Shown here piece by piece: positions 7,124-13,050 of a stretch of 13,536 nt of DNA (positions within the stretch are counted from its first letter, which is position 1; each line of letters opens with the position of its first letter). The notes beneath the pieces were generated by a model. It searched no databases. It saw only the letters and a list, made by a program, of their open reading frames with translations, and was not told where the DNA came from. The stretch is taken from positions 1-13,536 of the forward strand of contig PLTE01000395.1 of NCBI GenBank assembly GCA_003164375.1, in the 5' to 3' direction. The position numbers and the translations under genes are program-made. Source of the DNA: Hyphomicrobiales bacterium (GTDB lineage Bacteria > Pseudomonadota > Alphaproteobacteria > Rhizobiales > Xanthobacteraceae).

Positions 7124-7801
7124 GTGACTGACAGTAAGGGCGGGACGATTGATGCGGTATCGGCGGAGACAACCCGGAGCATTATGCCGCCCTATCTGGT
7201 GCTGCGCGATTTCCTGAAGGAGGAAACTGTCGCCGATCTGCTCGACCATGCGCGCACCCGCGAAGCGCAGTTCGCCCCAACGCAAACTGTGGACGGCGTG
7301 AAGCCGCATTTTCGCGTCTCGGTCGGCACCCGCAATCTCGGACCGTTCCGACCGATCCTCAAAGCCAAAATTCTGGGTCTAGTGCCCGATTGGATCGAAA
7401 AGCTTCGCGTGACGCCGATCGAATCGCCCAAGCTAGAAACGGAACTGGTGGCGCACAACGAAGGCGCCTTTTACAAGCGCCATATCGACACTCAGACCGT
7501 GAGCGACCGCGATCATATCCGCGTGCTGAGCGCGGTCTATTACTTCCATACCGGGTCGAGGGCGTTCTCCGGCGGAGCGCTACGGCTCTATGCGATCGGC
7601 GGCAAGAACGCGTCCTTCGTCGACATCGAGCCGGAGCGCAACAGCCTGCTGGTATTTCCGTCCTGGGCGCCGCACGAGATCATGCCGATCTCTTGTCCAT
7701 CGGGACGATTCATCGATTCAAGGTTCGCGATTAATTGCTGGGTGCATCGCGAGAAGCCGAAGCTGGCGGGACAGATCAATTTGAACGATGGTCCGAACTG
7801 A
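7124..7801 (+). CDS. 2-oxoglutarate/Fe(II)-dependent dioxygenase (prolyl-hydroxylase-like)
   Basis: A 225-residue 2OG-Fe(II) oxygenase of the prolyl-4-hydroxylase-like superfamily. The iron-binding triad is visible: His120-x-Asp122 in K-R-H-I-D-T, and His184 in W-A-P-H-E-I. The 2-oxoglutarate-binding Arg is probably Arg200 in S-R-F-A-I-N-C-W-V. F-S-G-G-A-L-R-L-Y (148-156) and L-L-V-F-P-S-W (175-181) are the usual core-barrel strands. GTG 7124 is supported by GAGG at 7113-7116. It directly follows B2 and abuts the next ORF with no gap, so it is part of the operon. It could hydroxylate the lasso peptide, for example the Pro or an Asp of the proposed core; Asp beta-hydroxylation of a lasso peptide is known for canucin. 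Substrate is inference. Confidence 0.85.
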   Translation: MTDSKGGTIDAVSAETTRSIMPPYLVLRDFLKEETVADLLDHARTREAQFAPTQTVDGVKPHFRVSVGTRNLGPFRPILKAKILGLVPDWIEKLRVTPIESPKLETELVAHNEGAFYKRHIDTQTVSDRDHIRVLSAVYYFHTGSRAFSGGALRLYAIGGKNASFVDIEPERNSLLVFPSWAPHEIMPISCPSGRFIDSRFAINCWVHREKPKLAGQINLNDGPN

Positions 7802-8050
7802 ATGCAGACTTCGGCAACACAAATGCTCCGTGATCTCCGCTCGGCATATCTGAGCCGCCGGCCGGTTGTTATCGACAGGAAGCGCCCCACCGCCAATGGC
7901 GACGCACCAAATGACTTTGCCTATTATCGCTTCAGTCACGTCGATATCGGTAACATGCCGAGGATCGTTGGCAAGAAATTCGCGGTGCAAGCCGAACTGA
8001 AAAAGCGCTTTCACGGCGGCGCGGGAAATGTGTGGTTGCAACGCGAGTGA
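7802..8050 (+). CDS. Hypothetical protein of 82 residues within the lasso operon
   Basis: I do not recognise this protein. The ATG follows the dioxygenase stop immediately (TGA-ATG), and its TGA lies 45 nt before the cyclase start, so position argues for a real gene. It is basic in both halves. The N-terminus looks helical (M-L-R-D-L-R-S-A-Y-L-S-R-R), the centre is D-F-A-Y-Y-R-F-S-H-V-D-I-G, and the C-terminus is A-E-L-K-K-R-F-H-G-G-A-G-N-V-W-L. There is no signal peptide or membrane segment. It lacks a Thr-x-Gly junction followed by an acidic residue at 7-9, so it is a poor lasso precursor. It could be an accessory factor or the remnant of a larger protein. No strong Shine-Dalgarno is seen. 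Confidence 0.55.
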   Translation: MQTSATQMLRDLRSAYLSRRPVVIDRKRPTANGDAPNDFAYYRFSHVDIGNMPRIVGKKFAVQAELKKRFHGGAGNVWLQRE

Positions 8051-8095
8051 GAGACGGGACGGCACGATGATCCGATCAACGAACAAGGAAAGTCC

Positions 8096-10057
8096 ATGAG
8101 TGCGATTTTCGGTATCCTGCGATTTGACGGAGGTGACGTGAGTACCCGTGACCTGGAGCGCATGGGTACCACGCTGACTCATCGTGGGCCGGATGGACGC
8201 AACTTCGTCGCGGCCGGGCCGGTCGGGCTGGGCCACTGCCTGATGAGAGTCAACGCCGAGGACCGCTTCGAAGCGCAACCGATCTTCGATGCCGAAACCG
8301 GTATCTCGCTGGTCGCCGATTGCCGGATCGACAATCGCGAAGAACTGGCCGGCATTTTCTGCATCGGCGCTGCCGAATCGAGCGCTATGCCGGACAGCGC
8401 GTTCATCTTGCGCGCTTACAAACAATGGGGCGAGAATTGCGCCGAGCACCTCATCGGGGATTTCGCTTTCGCCGTTTGGGACGGCGCCGCGCAAAAACTC
8501 GTGCTCGGCCGCGACCATATGGGCCAACGCACCGTATTCTACCACAAGGGCGACAACTTCTTCGCCTTCGCCAGCGAGATCAAGGGTCTCTGGGCGCTTG
8601 CCGACGTGCCGCGCCAATTGCTGGAACATATCATGTTTCGAGCGCTCGCTCGATACACCTGGTCAGTCGGTCGCACGCTCTATGCCGAGATTTTAGCCGT
8701 GCCGGGCGGCACGCTCACCGCGGTCGGGCCGGACGGCACCGTCAAGACGCGGCACTATTGGGAGCCGCGTTCGAATCCGATGCACGAAAATCGGGATGAA
8801 GCGTATTATATCGGACAATACCGCAGCGTGCTGGCCGAAGCCGTCGCTTGCCGTTTGCGGCGATTGAGCGGCCCGGCCGCTCTTCTGAACAGTGGCGGAT
8901 TCGACACGGCCGCGATCGCTGGACTTGCGGGACCGGTGATGACAGCGCAAGGCCGCAAACTGATCAGCCTGTCATGGCAAGGCGCCAAAGGCAGGGAAAC
9001 GGCGTACGGTGACATTCGGCCGTGGATCGAGGCTTGCCGGCGGGTGATGCCGCATCTTGATATTCGTTACGTCTCTCGGCCAACCGAAAACCCTCTCGTC
9101 GATGCCGAGCGCCGGTTTTCCATCGCGGACGGTCCGGCGAACGTCAACTACAAAGTCGCCGACTGTCTCGACGCCGAGGCCTCCGCGGCCGGAGCGCGCG
9201 TGATCATGGACGGTCTCGGCGGCGACTATACCGTCAATCCAAGGGGCTTCGGTGCCTTGGCCGGCCATTTGCGTCGTGGTGAGTTCCGTCGCTTTTTAAC
9301 GGAGTTGCGGCCGCATCTGCGCGAGACCGGCCAAACCACCTGGCGAATGCTGAAAGAAGAATTCGCTCCGTGGCTGATTCCCACGTCGGTCATGCGCTGG
9401 CAGCGCCGGATGCGACGAAGTCGCCCGTCAGTGTGGGTGGAATTTGCGCATCGCGATATTTTCGGGCCTGCTCCGAAGAAACAGACGAAGCCGATTGCCG
9501 CTGAACAGCGCAATAAGCCGGCGTCCTTCGCGGCTCAGCGCGAGCAAATCAGGCGCGTAGCGTTGCGAAAATGCCGCGGCTTTGCGTCGGGCGGAGCCAT
9601 TGTGGCTGCGAACTTCGGCCTCGATCTGACGCGCCCGTTTCACGACAAGCGGGTGGTGGAGCTCGCATTCGCGGTTCCCGAGGACCTCTACGTAAAGCAC
9701 GGGCTCAATCGCTATCTCGCCCGCCGCGCGCTTGCCGACATTTATCCAACGGAATTTCAGCACCGGGGCCGCCGAAACGTAGGCATCATAGGCGACGACA
9801 AGGCGATCGTCGAAGTGGCAACGCCCGCCTTGTTGAACGAGGCCGATCGGCAGGCGAATGACGCCAGACTCGCCAGCTTCTTTAACTACCAAGTAATTCG
9901 TCGGATGCTGCAAGCGGCGCCGACCAAAGACAGTGAAACTTTGTTTCGGAAGTCTCTAGCGCTGAACATGCTGCTCAGGGCAAGATTTTTGGAGTGGTTT
10001 GACGACACGAACTGTGAACGGGGTCGGGTCCCACCTGCGATGAAGGCGCAATGCTAG
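8096..10057 (+). CDS. Asparagine-synthetase-like lasso macrolactam cyclase (lasso C)
   Basis: A 653-residue protein with an N-terminal Ntn glutamine-amidotransferase-like domain (H-R-G-P-D-G 29-34; G-D-F-A-F-A-V-W-D 121-129; G-R-D-H-M-G 138-143) and a C-terminal synthetase domain with the PP-loop S-G-G-F-D-T (266-271) and D-G-L-G-G-D (372-377). It begins Met-Ser-Ala, so the Cys2 nucleophile of asparagine synthetase B is missing, as in lasso cyclases, which do not need glutaminase activity. The expected reaction is adenylation of an Asp/Glu side chain and attack by the core N-terminal amine to close the ring. AAGGAA (8085-8090) precedes the ATG. It is the last gene of the operon. The flanking PqqD and B2 genes make a cyclase far likelier than a true asparagine synthetase. 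Confidence 0.92.
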   Translation: MSAIFGILRFDGGDVSTRDLERMGTTLTHRGPDGRNFVAAGPVGLGHCLMRVNAEDRFEAQPIFDAETGISLVADCRIDNREELAGIFCIGAAESSAMPDSAFILRAYKQWGENCAEHLIGDFAFAVWDGAAQKLVLGRDHMGQRTVFYHKGDNFFAFASEIKGLWALADVPRQLLEHIMFRALARYTWSVGRTLYAEILAVPGGTLTAVGPDGTVKTRHYWEPRSNPMHENRDEAYYIGQYRSVLAEAVACRLRRLSGPAALLNSGGFDTAAIAGLAGPVMTAQGRKLISLSWQGAKGRETAYGDIRPWIEACRRVMPHLDIRYVSRPTENPLVDAERRFSIADGPANVNYKVADCLDAEASAAGARVIMDGLGGDYTVNPRGFGALAGHLRRGEFRRFLTELRPHLRETGQTTWRMLKEEFAPWLIPTSVMRWQRRMRRSRPSVWVEFAHRDIFGPAPKKQTKPIAAEQRNKPASFAAQREQIRRVALRKCRGFASGGAIVAANFGLDLTRPFHDKRVVELAFAVPEDLYVKHGLNRYLARRALADIYPTEFQHRGRRNVGIIGDDKAIVEVATPALLNEADRQANDARLASFFNYQVIRRMLQAAPTKDSETLFRKSLALNMLLRARFLEWFDDTNCERGRVPPAMKAQC

Positions 10058-10073
10058 AGGCGGCAAATTCGAC

Positions 10074-10102
10074 TTGGCGGCTGAAGCTTAGCGGCTCGCC
10101 AA
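10074..10102. other. Imperfect hairpin just downstream of the cyclase gene
   Basis: TTGGCG (10074-10079) and CGCCAA (10097-10102) flank an inner near-palindrome around AAGCTT. A bulged stem-loop can form 17 nt after the cyclase stop. There is no T-tract on either strand, so it is not a convincing intrinsic terminator; it might instead mark or stabilise the 3' end of the operon transcript. Confidence 0.3.
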
Positions 10103-10281
10103 AAGCGCGAAACTTGCGTCCTCGTTCGATCTCCAGTGCGTTCGCCGCGCGCTGCTTTCGTCAGGTGCGAGCGGCGACGTGCCGAACCTGATCCGAGAAT
10201 CCAGCGTTGCGGGCGCTGCTCTATATTCGTTTCATTGCCGGGTTCGAGGGAACGAACGGGCGAGAGCAACACGCGGGTTCT

Positions 10282-10479
10282 CTAGCTGATGCCGGTGATC
10301 GTGCTGTCCGCGTCGTGTCCATCCGGAGTACCAGGCGTGGGTTTGTTAACAGGAAAACCTCCGATTCCCGTACGCAGACCCACCTCTGACAATATGACAC
10401 GCGGCACCGACCAGCGCCGCCGCTCGCGCGGCGACGCGGCTTGTTCCTGTCCGCTTTCGTTCGCCATATCCGAATTCAT
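10282..10479 (-). CDS. Putative lasso-peptide precursor (A gene), opposite strand to the operon
   Basis: A 65-residue peptide counted from ATG 10479. ATG 10467 (61 residues) and GTG 10518 (78) are also possible, and no clear Shine-Dalgarno decides. The leader has a charged N-terminus and W23-S-V-P26-R-V-I, a W/Y-x-x-P motif like that bound by PqqD-type B1 proteins. Thr48-Pro49-Gly50 puts Thr at -2 and Gly at +1. The proposed core, GTPDGHDADSTITGIS (residues 50-65, bases 10285-10332), has Asp at positions 7 and 9 for ring closure and ends in Ser, the residue modified by lasso kinases. Known: these are family hallmarks. Inferred: that this ORF is the substrate. The leader is longer than usual, and an earlier Thr37-Gly38 could mark another junction but has no acidic residue at 7-9 after it. 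Confidence 0.62.
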   Translation of the reverse strand: MNSDMANESGQEQAASPRERRRWSVPRVILSEVGLRTGIGGFPVNKPTPGTPDGHDADSTITGIS

Positions 10480-10538
10480 GGCAACAACCCAAAATGGCCC
10501 GGCGCCATGACACGCCACGCCGCCCCATTACGAGCGGT

Positions 10539-10567
10539 ACTTTAGCCGACACGCACAGCGTGCGCAA
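10539..10567 (-). promoter_or_regulatory. Candidate promoter for the putative precursor gene
   Basis: On the minus strand, TTGCGC (10567-10562) and TAAAGT (10544-10539) are separated by exactly 17 nt. Initiation near 10532 would give a leader of about 50 nt before ATG 10479. It matches the sigma-70 type only moderately, but spacing and position are good. Confidence 0.35.
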
Positions 10568-10667
10568 CCAGCAGCATCGCGCAAGTTGTGGATCGTAGGA
10601 ATACACTTTTCATATTGCGCTCATCTTTTAGTTGTGCAATCATCATAATACCGTTCTAACCTCGGTT

Positions 10668-10698
10668 AACTTCCCACCCGCAGGAACTTCCCATTCGC
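10668..10698 (+). repeat. Direct repeat in the leader of the tail-collar operon
   Basis: AACTTCCCACCCGC (10668-10681) and AACTTCCCATTCGC (10685-10698) match at 12 of 14 positions with a 17-nt period; a weaker third copy, AGTTCCCAGC, lies near 10718-10727. The repeat is between the precursor gene and the first collar gene, downstream of a poor candidate promoter (TTGTGC 10632-10637, 17 nt, TCTAAC 10655-10660). It could be an operator for either divergent unit. Confidence 0.4.
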
Positions 10699-10749
10699 GG
10701 GATCATGCGCGGCTTCTTCAGTTCCCAGCTACAATAATGGAGGGCGCCC

Positions 10750-11277
10750 TTGTCAGACCCGTATGTCGGCGAAGTCAGATTGTTCTCCTTCATTTTCGCG
10801 CCGAAAGGCTGGGCCTTGTGCAACGGCGCGCTTTTGGCGATCAACCAGTATCAGGCGCTGTTCTCGCTGCTCGGCACCTATTACGGCGGCAATGGCGTGC
10901 AGAATTTCGCGCTGCCTGACCTGCGCAGCCGTGTGCCGGTGCATATGGGGACAGCACCGAGCGGGACCTATACGATCGGCGAAACTGGCGGCGTCGAGAA
11001 CGTGACGCTGCTGACCACGCAAATGCCTGGCCATATCCATAATTTGCTGGCGGTGAATGCGGCCGGAGCCAATCCGATACCGCCGGCGAACGCTTCGCTC
11101 GCTCAATCCGGCACAGGCACTGACGCACGCTACGCGGCGGGGACTTCTAATCTAGTCTCCCTGGCCGCGCCGAGCATACAGCCGGCCGGCAGTGGTCAGC
11201 CACACAGCAACATCCAGCCCTATCTGGCGATGAACTATTGCATCGCGCTGACGGGCATTTTCCCGTCGCGCGGCTAG
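10750..11277 (+). CDS. Phage-tail-collar domain protein, MdpB type (paralogue 1)
   Basis: A 175-residue protein of the microcystin-dependent-protein/tail-collar family (COG4675 type). The collar domain covers roughly residues 5-60: Y-V-G-E-V-R-L-F, F-A-P-K-G-W-A-L-C-N-G, L-L-G-T-Y-Y-G-G-N-G, F-A-L-P-D-L-R-S-R-V. A central G-H-I-H-N motif (about 95-99) follows, and the C-terminus is H-S-N-I-Q-P-Y-L-A-M-N-Y-C-I-A-L-T-G-I-F-P-S-R-G. The TTG start is fixed by GGAGGG at 10739-10744 and by alignment with the M-[ST]-x-x-Y-[VL]-G-E-[VI]-R start of both paralogues. It is the first gene of a collar-collar-collar-acetyltransferase operon. Such proteins occur outside phages in many bacteria; their function is not established. 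There is no signal peptide. Confidence 0.92.
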   Translation: MSDPYVGEVRLFSFIFAPKGWALCNGALLAINQYQALFSLLGTYYGGNGVQNFALPDLRSRVPVHMGTAPSGTYTIGETGGVENVTLLTTQMPGHIHNLLAVNAAGANPIPPANASLAQSGTGTDARYAAGTSNLVSLAAPSIQPAGSGQPHSNIQPYLAMNYCIALTGIFPSRG

Positions 11278-11317
11278 TTTCTTTGACCTTACGGCAAACA
11301 ATGCGAGGGCAGCACCG

Positions 11318-11842
11318 ATGACACAACCCTATGTCGGCGAAGTAAGGATGTTCGGCGGCAATTTCGCGCCGGCGGGCTGGGCCCTTTGCAACGGTGCGTC
11401 GATGTCGATCTCGAACAATACAGTGCTGTATCAGCTGATCGGCACGACCTATGGCGGCGACGGCGTCAATACGTTCAATCTGCCGAACCTGCAGGCCCGG
11501 CTGGCCGTCGGCATGGGCCAGGGCACAGGCCTTTCAAATTATGTACTCGGTCAGGCCGCTGGGTCCGAGACGGTGACGATAACGACCAGCCAGTTGCCGA
11601 GCCACAACCATCCGCTCAGGGCGACGACAACCGCAGCGACGTTGAACACGCCCGGCGGCAATCTGACCGGCCAGCCTGCAAGCGGCGCGCGCATGTACAC
11701 GTCGACAAATACGCCGCTTGTCAATCTTAACAGCGCGTCCTGCACGATGACCCAAGGAAATATGCCGCATCAAAACATGATGCCGTTCCAGTGCGTCACC
11801 TTCATCATCGCGCTCTATGGAATTTTCCCGAGCCAAAGCTGA
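11318..11842 (+). CDS. Phage-tail-collar domain protein, MdpB type (paralogue 2)
   Basis: A 174-residue paralogue of its two neighbours. The collar domain shows Y-V-G-E-V-R-M-F, F-A-P-A-G-W-A-L-C-N-G and T-Y-G-G-D-G-V-N-T-F-N-L-P-N-L-Q-A-R. The central motif is S-H-N-H-P, and the C-terminus is M-P-H-Q-N-M-M-P-F-Q-C-V-T-F-I-I-A-L-Y-G-I-F-P-S-Q-S. It is the most divergent of the three between residues 100 and 150, where it is rich in Thr, Asn and Gly, the part expected to form the exposed variable region. GAGGG lies about 8 nt before ATG 11318. The gap to paralogue 1 is 40 nt. Confidence 0.92.
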   Translation: MTQPYVGEVRMFGGNFAPAGWALCNGASMSISNNTVLYQLIGTTYGGDGVNTFNLPNLQARLAVGMGQGTGLSNYVLGQAAGSETVTITTSQLPSHNHPLRATTTAATLNTPGGNLTGQPASGARMYTSTNTPLVNLNSASCTMTQGNMPHQNMMPFQCVTFIIALYGIFPSQS

Positions 11843-11860
11843 GCTCGACGGGAGGAACCG

Positions 11861-12388
11861 ATGTCGGACCAATATCTTGGAGAAATTCGCGCTTTCGGCT
11901 TTAACTTCGCGCCGTACGACTGGCTGCAATGCAATGGCCAACTGCTGCCGGTCTCGCAATATGCGGCGCTGTTTTCACTGCTCGGAACCTACTACGGCGG
12001 CAACGGCACGACCAATTTCGGGCTGCCCAACCTGCAGGGCAACGTCCCGATGGACTGGGGCACGAGCGTCACGGGGACCAGCTACGTCATCGGTGAAATG
12101 GGCGGATCGCCGAGCGTGACCCTTCTTGCCAACCAAATTCCGTCGCATAGCCATCTGGTACAGGTGTCGCAAGCGACGACCGGCTCAACCAACATCCCCA
12201 GTCCTTCGGTGTGGCTCGGTGATGCAGGGCCGGGGAAAATTTACGCCACCACCGGGGTGCTCAACACACCCCTATCCGGGAATGCAATTGGACCGACCGG
12301 CGGCGGTCAGCCGCACGAGAACCGGCAGCCATTTCTGACGGTCAATTTCTGCATCGCAACCTCCGGTGCCTTCCCGCCGCGTAGCTGA
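11861..12388 (+). CDS. Phage-tail-collar domain protein, MdpB type (paralogue 3)
   Basis: A 175-residue paralogue with the same layout: Y-L-G-E-I-R-A-F, F-A-P-Y-D-W-L-Q-C-N-G (Asp-Trp-Leu-Gln replacing the Gly-Trp-Ala-Leu of the others), L-L-G-T-Y-Y-G-G-N-G, F-G-L-P-N-L-Q-G-N-V, a central P-S-H-S-H-L, and the C-terminus H-E-N-R-Q-P-F-L-T-V-N-F-C-I-A-T-S-G-A-F-P-P-R-S. GGGAGGA (11850-11856) precedes the ATG. It lies 18 nt after paralogue 2 and 13 nt before the acetyltransferase, so all four genes are probably one transcript. Three copies with conserved ends and variable middles suggest subunits of one assembly; this is inference. Confidence 0.92.
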   Translation: MSDQYLGEIRAFGFNFAPYDWLQCNGQLLPVSQYAALFSLLGTYYGGNGTTNFGLPNLQGNVPMDWGTSVTGTSYVIGEMGGSPSVTLLANQIPSHSHLVQVSQATTGSTNIPSPSVWLGDAGPGKIYATTGVLNTPLSGNAIGPTGGGQPHENRQPFLTVNFCIATSGAFPPRS

Positions 12389-12401
12389 GCGGACGACATT
12401 C

Positions 12402-12956
12402 GTGACCTCGGAACAAACGCCGCCGGCGTTCACCCTGCCGGCGGCTTTGCTGTCGCAAGGTTTCGCGCTGCGGCCGGAGACCGAGGCCGACATTCCGTTC
12501 CTGATGTGGCTTTACGCGTCGACGCGCGAGGAGGAACTGGCGCCGGTGCCGTGGAACGCGGAGCAGAAAGCTGCCTTCCTGGCGCAGCAATTCGATGCCC
12601 AGCGCCGACACTACCGCAACTACTTCGACTGCACCTTCAATGTGATCGAGCACAGCGGAACCCCGGCGGGGAGACTTTATCTCCAGGTGCGGCCGTCGCG
12701 CCTGCACCTCGTCGACGTTGCACTGTTGCCGGCCTGGCGCGGCCACGGTGTCGGAGCCGCCGTGCTTGAGGGCTTGCAAGCCGCCGGGCGCGCAAGCGGC
12801 AAGGCCGTAAGCACTTTCGTCGAGAAATTTAATCCGGCGCTGCGGCTCTATCAGCGGCTTGGCTTCGCCCAGATCGCGGACCACGGCGTCTATCTGGAAA
12901 TGGAGTGGCGGCCGGATACGCCGCTCATAGCCGAACGCCTCCGTACTTCCCTGTAA
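12402..12956 (+). CDS. GNAT-family N-acetyltransferase
   Basis: A 184-residue Gcn5-related acetyltransferase, counting from GTG 12402. The fold runs from F-A-L-R-P-E-T-E-A-D at 21-30 (first strand and helix) to the acetyl-CoA loop L-P-A-W-R-G-H-G-V-G at 109-118 (R/Q-x-x-G-x-G/A motif) and the terminal F-N-P-A-L-R-L-Y-Q-R-L-G-F (141-153), where the Asn and Tyr are typical of the family. GTG 12402 is preferred because the frame's upstream GTG (12366) lies inside the preceding collar gene; the ribosome-binding site is weak. Transcribed with the collar genes, it may modify one of them, but the substrate is unknown. Confidence 0.88.
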   Translation: MTSEQTPPAFTLPAALLSQGFALRPETEADIPFLMWLYASTREEELAPVPWNAEQKAAFLAQQFDAQRRHYRNYFDCTFNVIEHSGTPAGRLYLQVRPSRLHLVDVALLPAWRGHGVGAAVLEGLQAAGRASGKAVSTFVEKFNPALRLYQRLGFAQIADHGVYLEMEWRPDTPLIAERLRTSL

Positions 12957-12960
12957 CGGG

Positions 12961-13040
12961 CGTCATTGCGCGCGACGCGAAGCAATCCAGGCTTGGCGCG
13001 AGGAGCTGGATTTTTCGTCGCTCCGCTTTTCGCAATAACG
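12961..13040. repeat. Rhizobiales-type palindromic intergenic repeat (REP/BIME-like)
   Basis: An 80-nt imperfect palindrome. CGTCATTGCG (12961-12970) pairs with CGCAATAACG (13031-13040) at 9 of 10 positions, and GAAGCAATCCAG pairs imperfectly with CTGGATTTTTCG. The GTCATTGCG...GAAGCAATCCAG...CTGGAT wording is a dispersed intergenic repeat known from Bradyrhizobium and relatives. It fills the space between two convergent genes, where a transcript-end hairpin would be useful. No T-tract follows, so I do not call it a terminator. Confidence 0.7.
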
Positions 13041-13050
13041 AACCTCCACC

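Noticed and set aside
7802..8050. The in-operon 82-residue ORF considered as the lasso precursor
   Set aside because: No residue arrangement fits a lasso core: its H-G-G-A-G-N-V-W C-terminus has no preceding Thr at -2 and no acidic residue at 7-9.
7718..8629. A 303-codon minus-strand ORF overlapping the small operon gene and the start of the cyclase gene
   Set aside because: It is antisense to the strongly supported cyclase, its translation matches no family I recognise, and long antisense frames are common in GC-rich coding DNA.
10051..10191. A 46-codon + strand ORF overlapping the cyclase stop, considered as an alternative precursor
   Set aside because: It is Arg-rich, lacks a Thr(-2)/Gly(+1) junction with Asp/Glu at 7-9 and lacks a W/Y-x-x-P leader motif.
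10750..12388. The collar genes as part of a prophage
   Set aside because: No other phage genes occur in the window, and MdpB-type collar proteins are common as stand-alone tandem genes in bacterial chromosomes.
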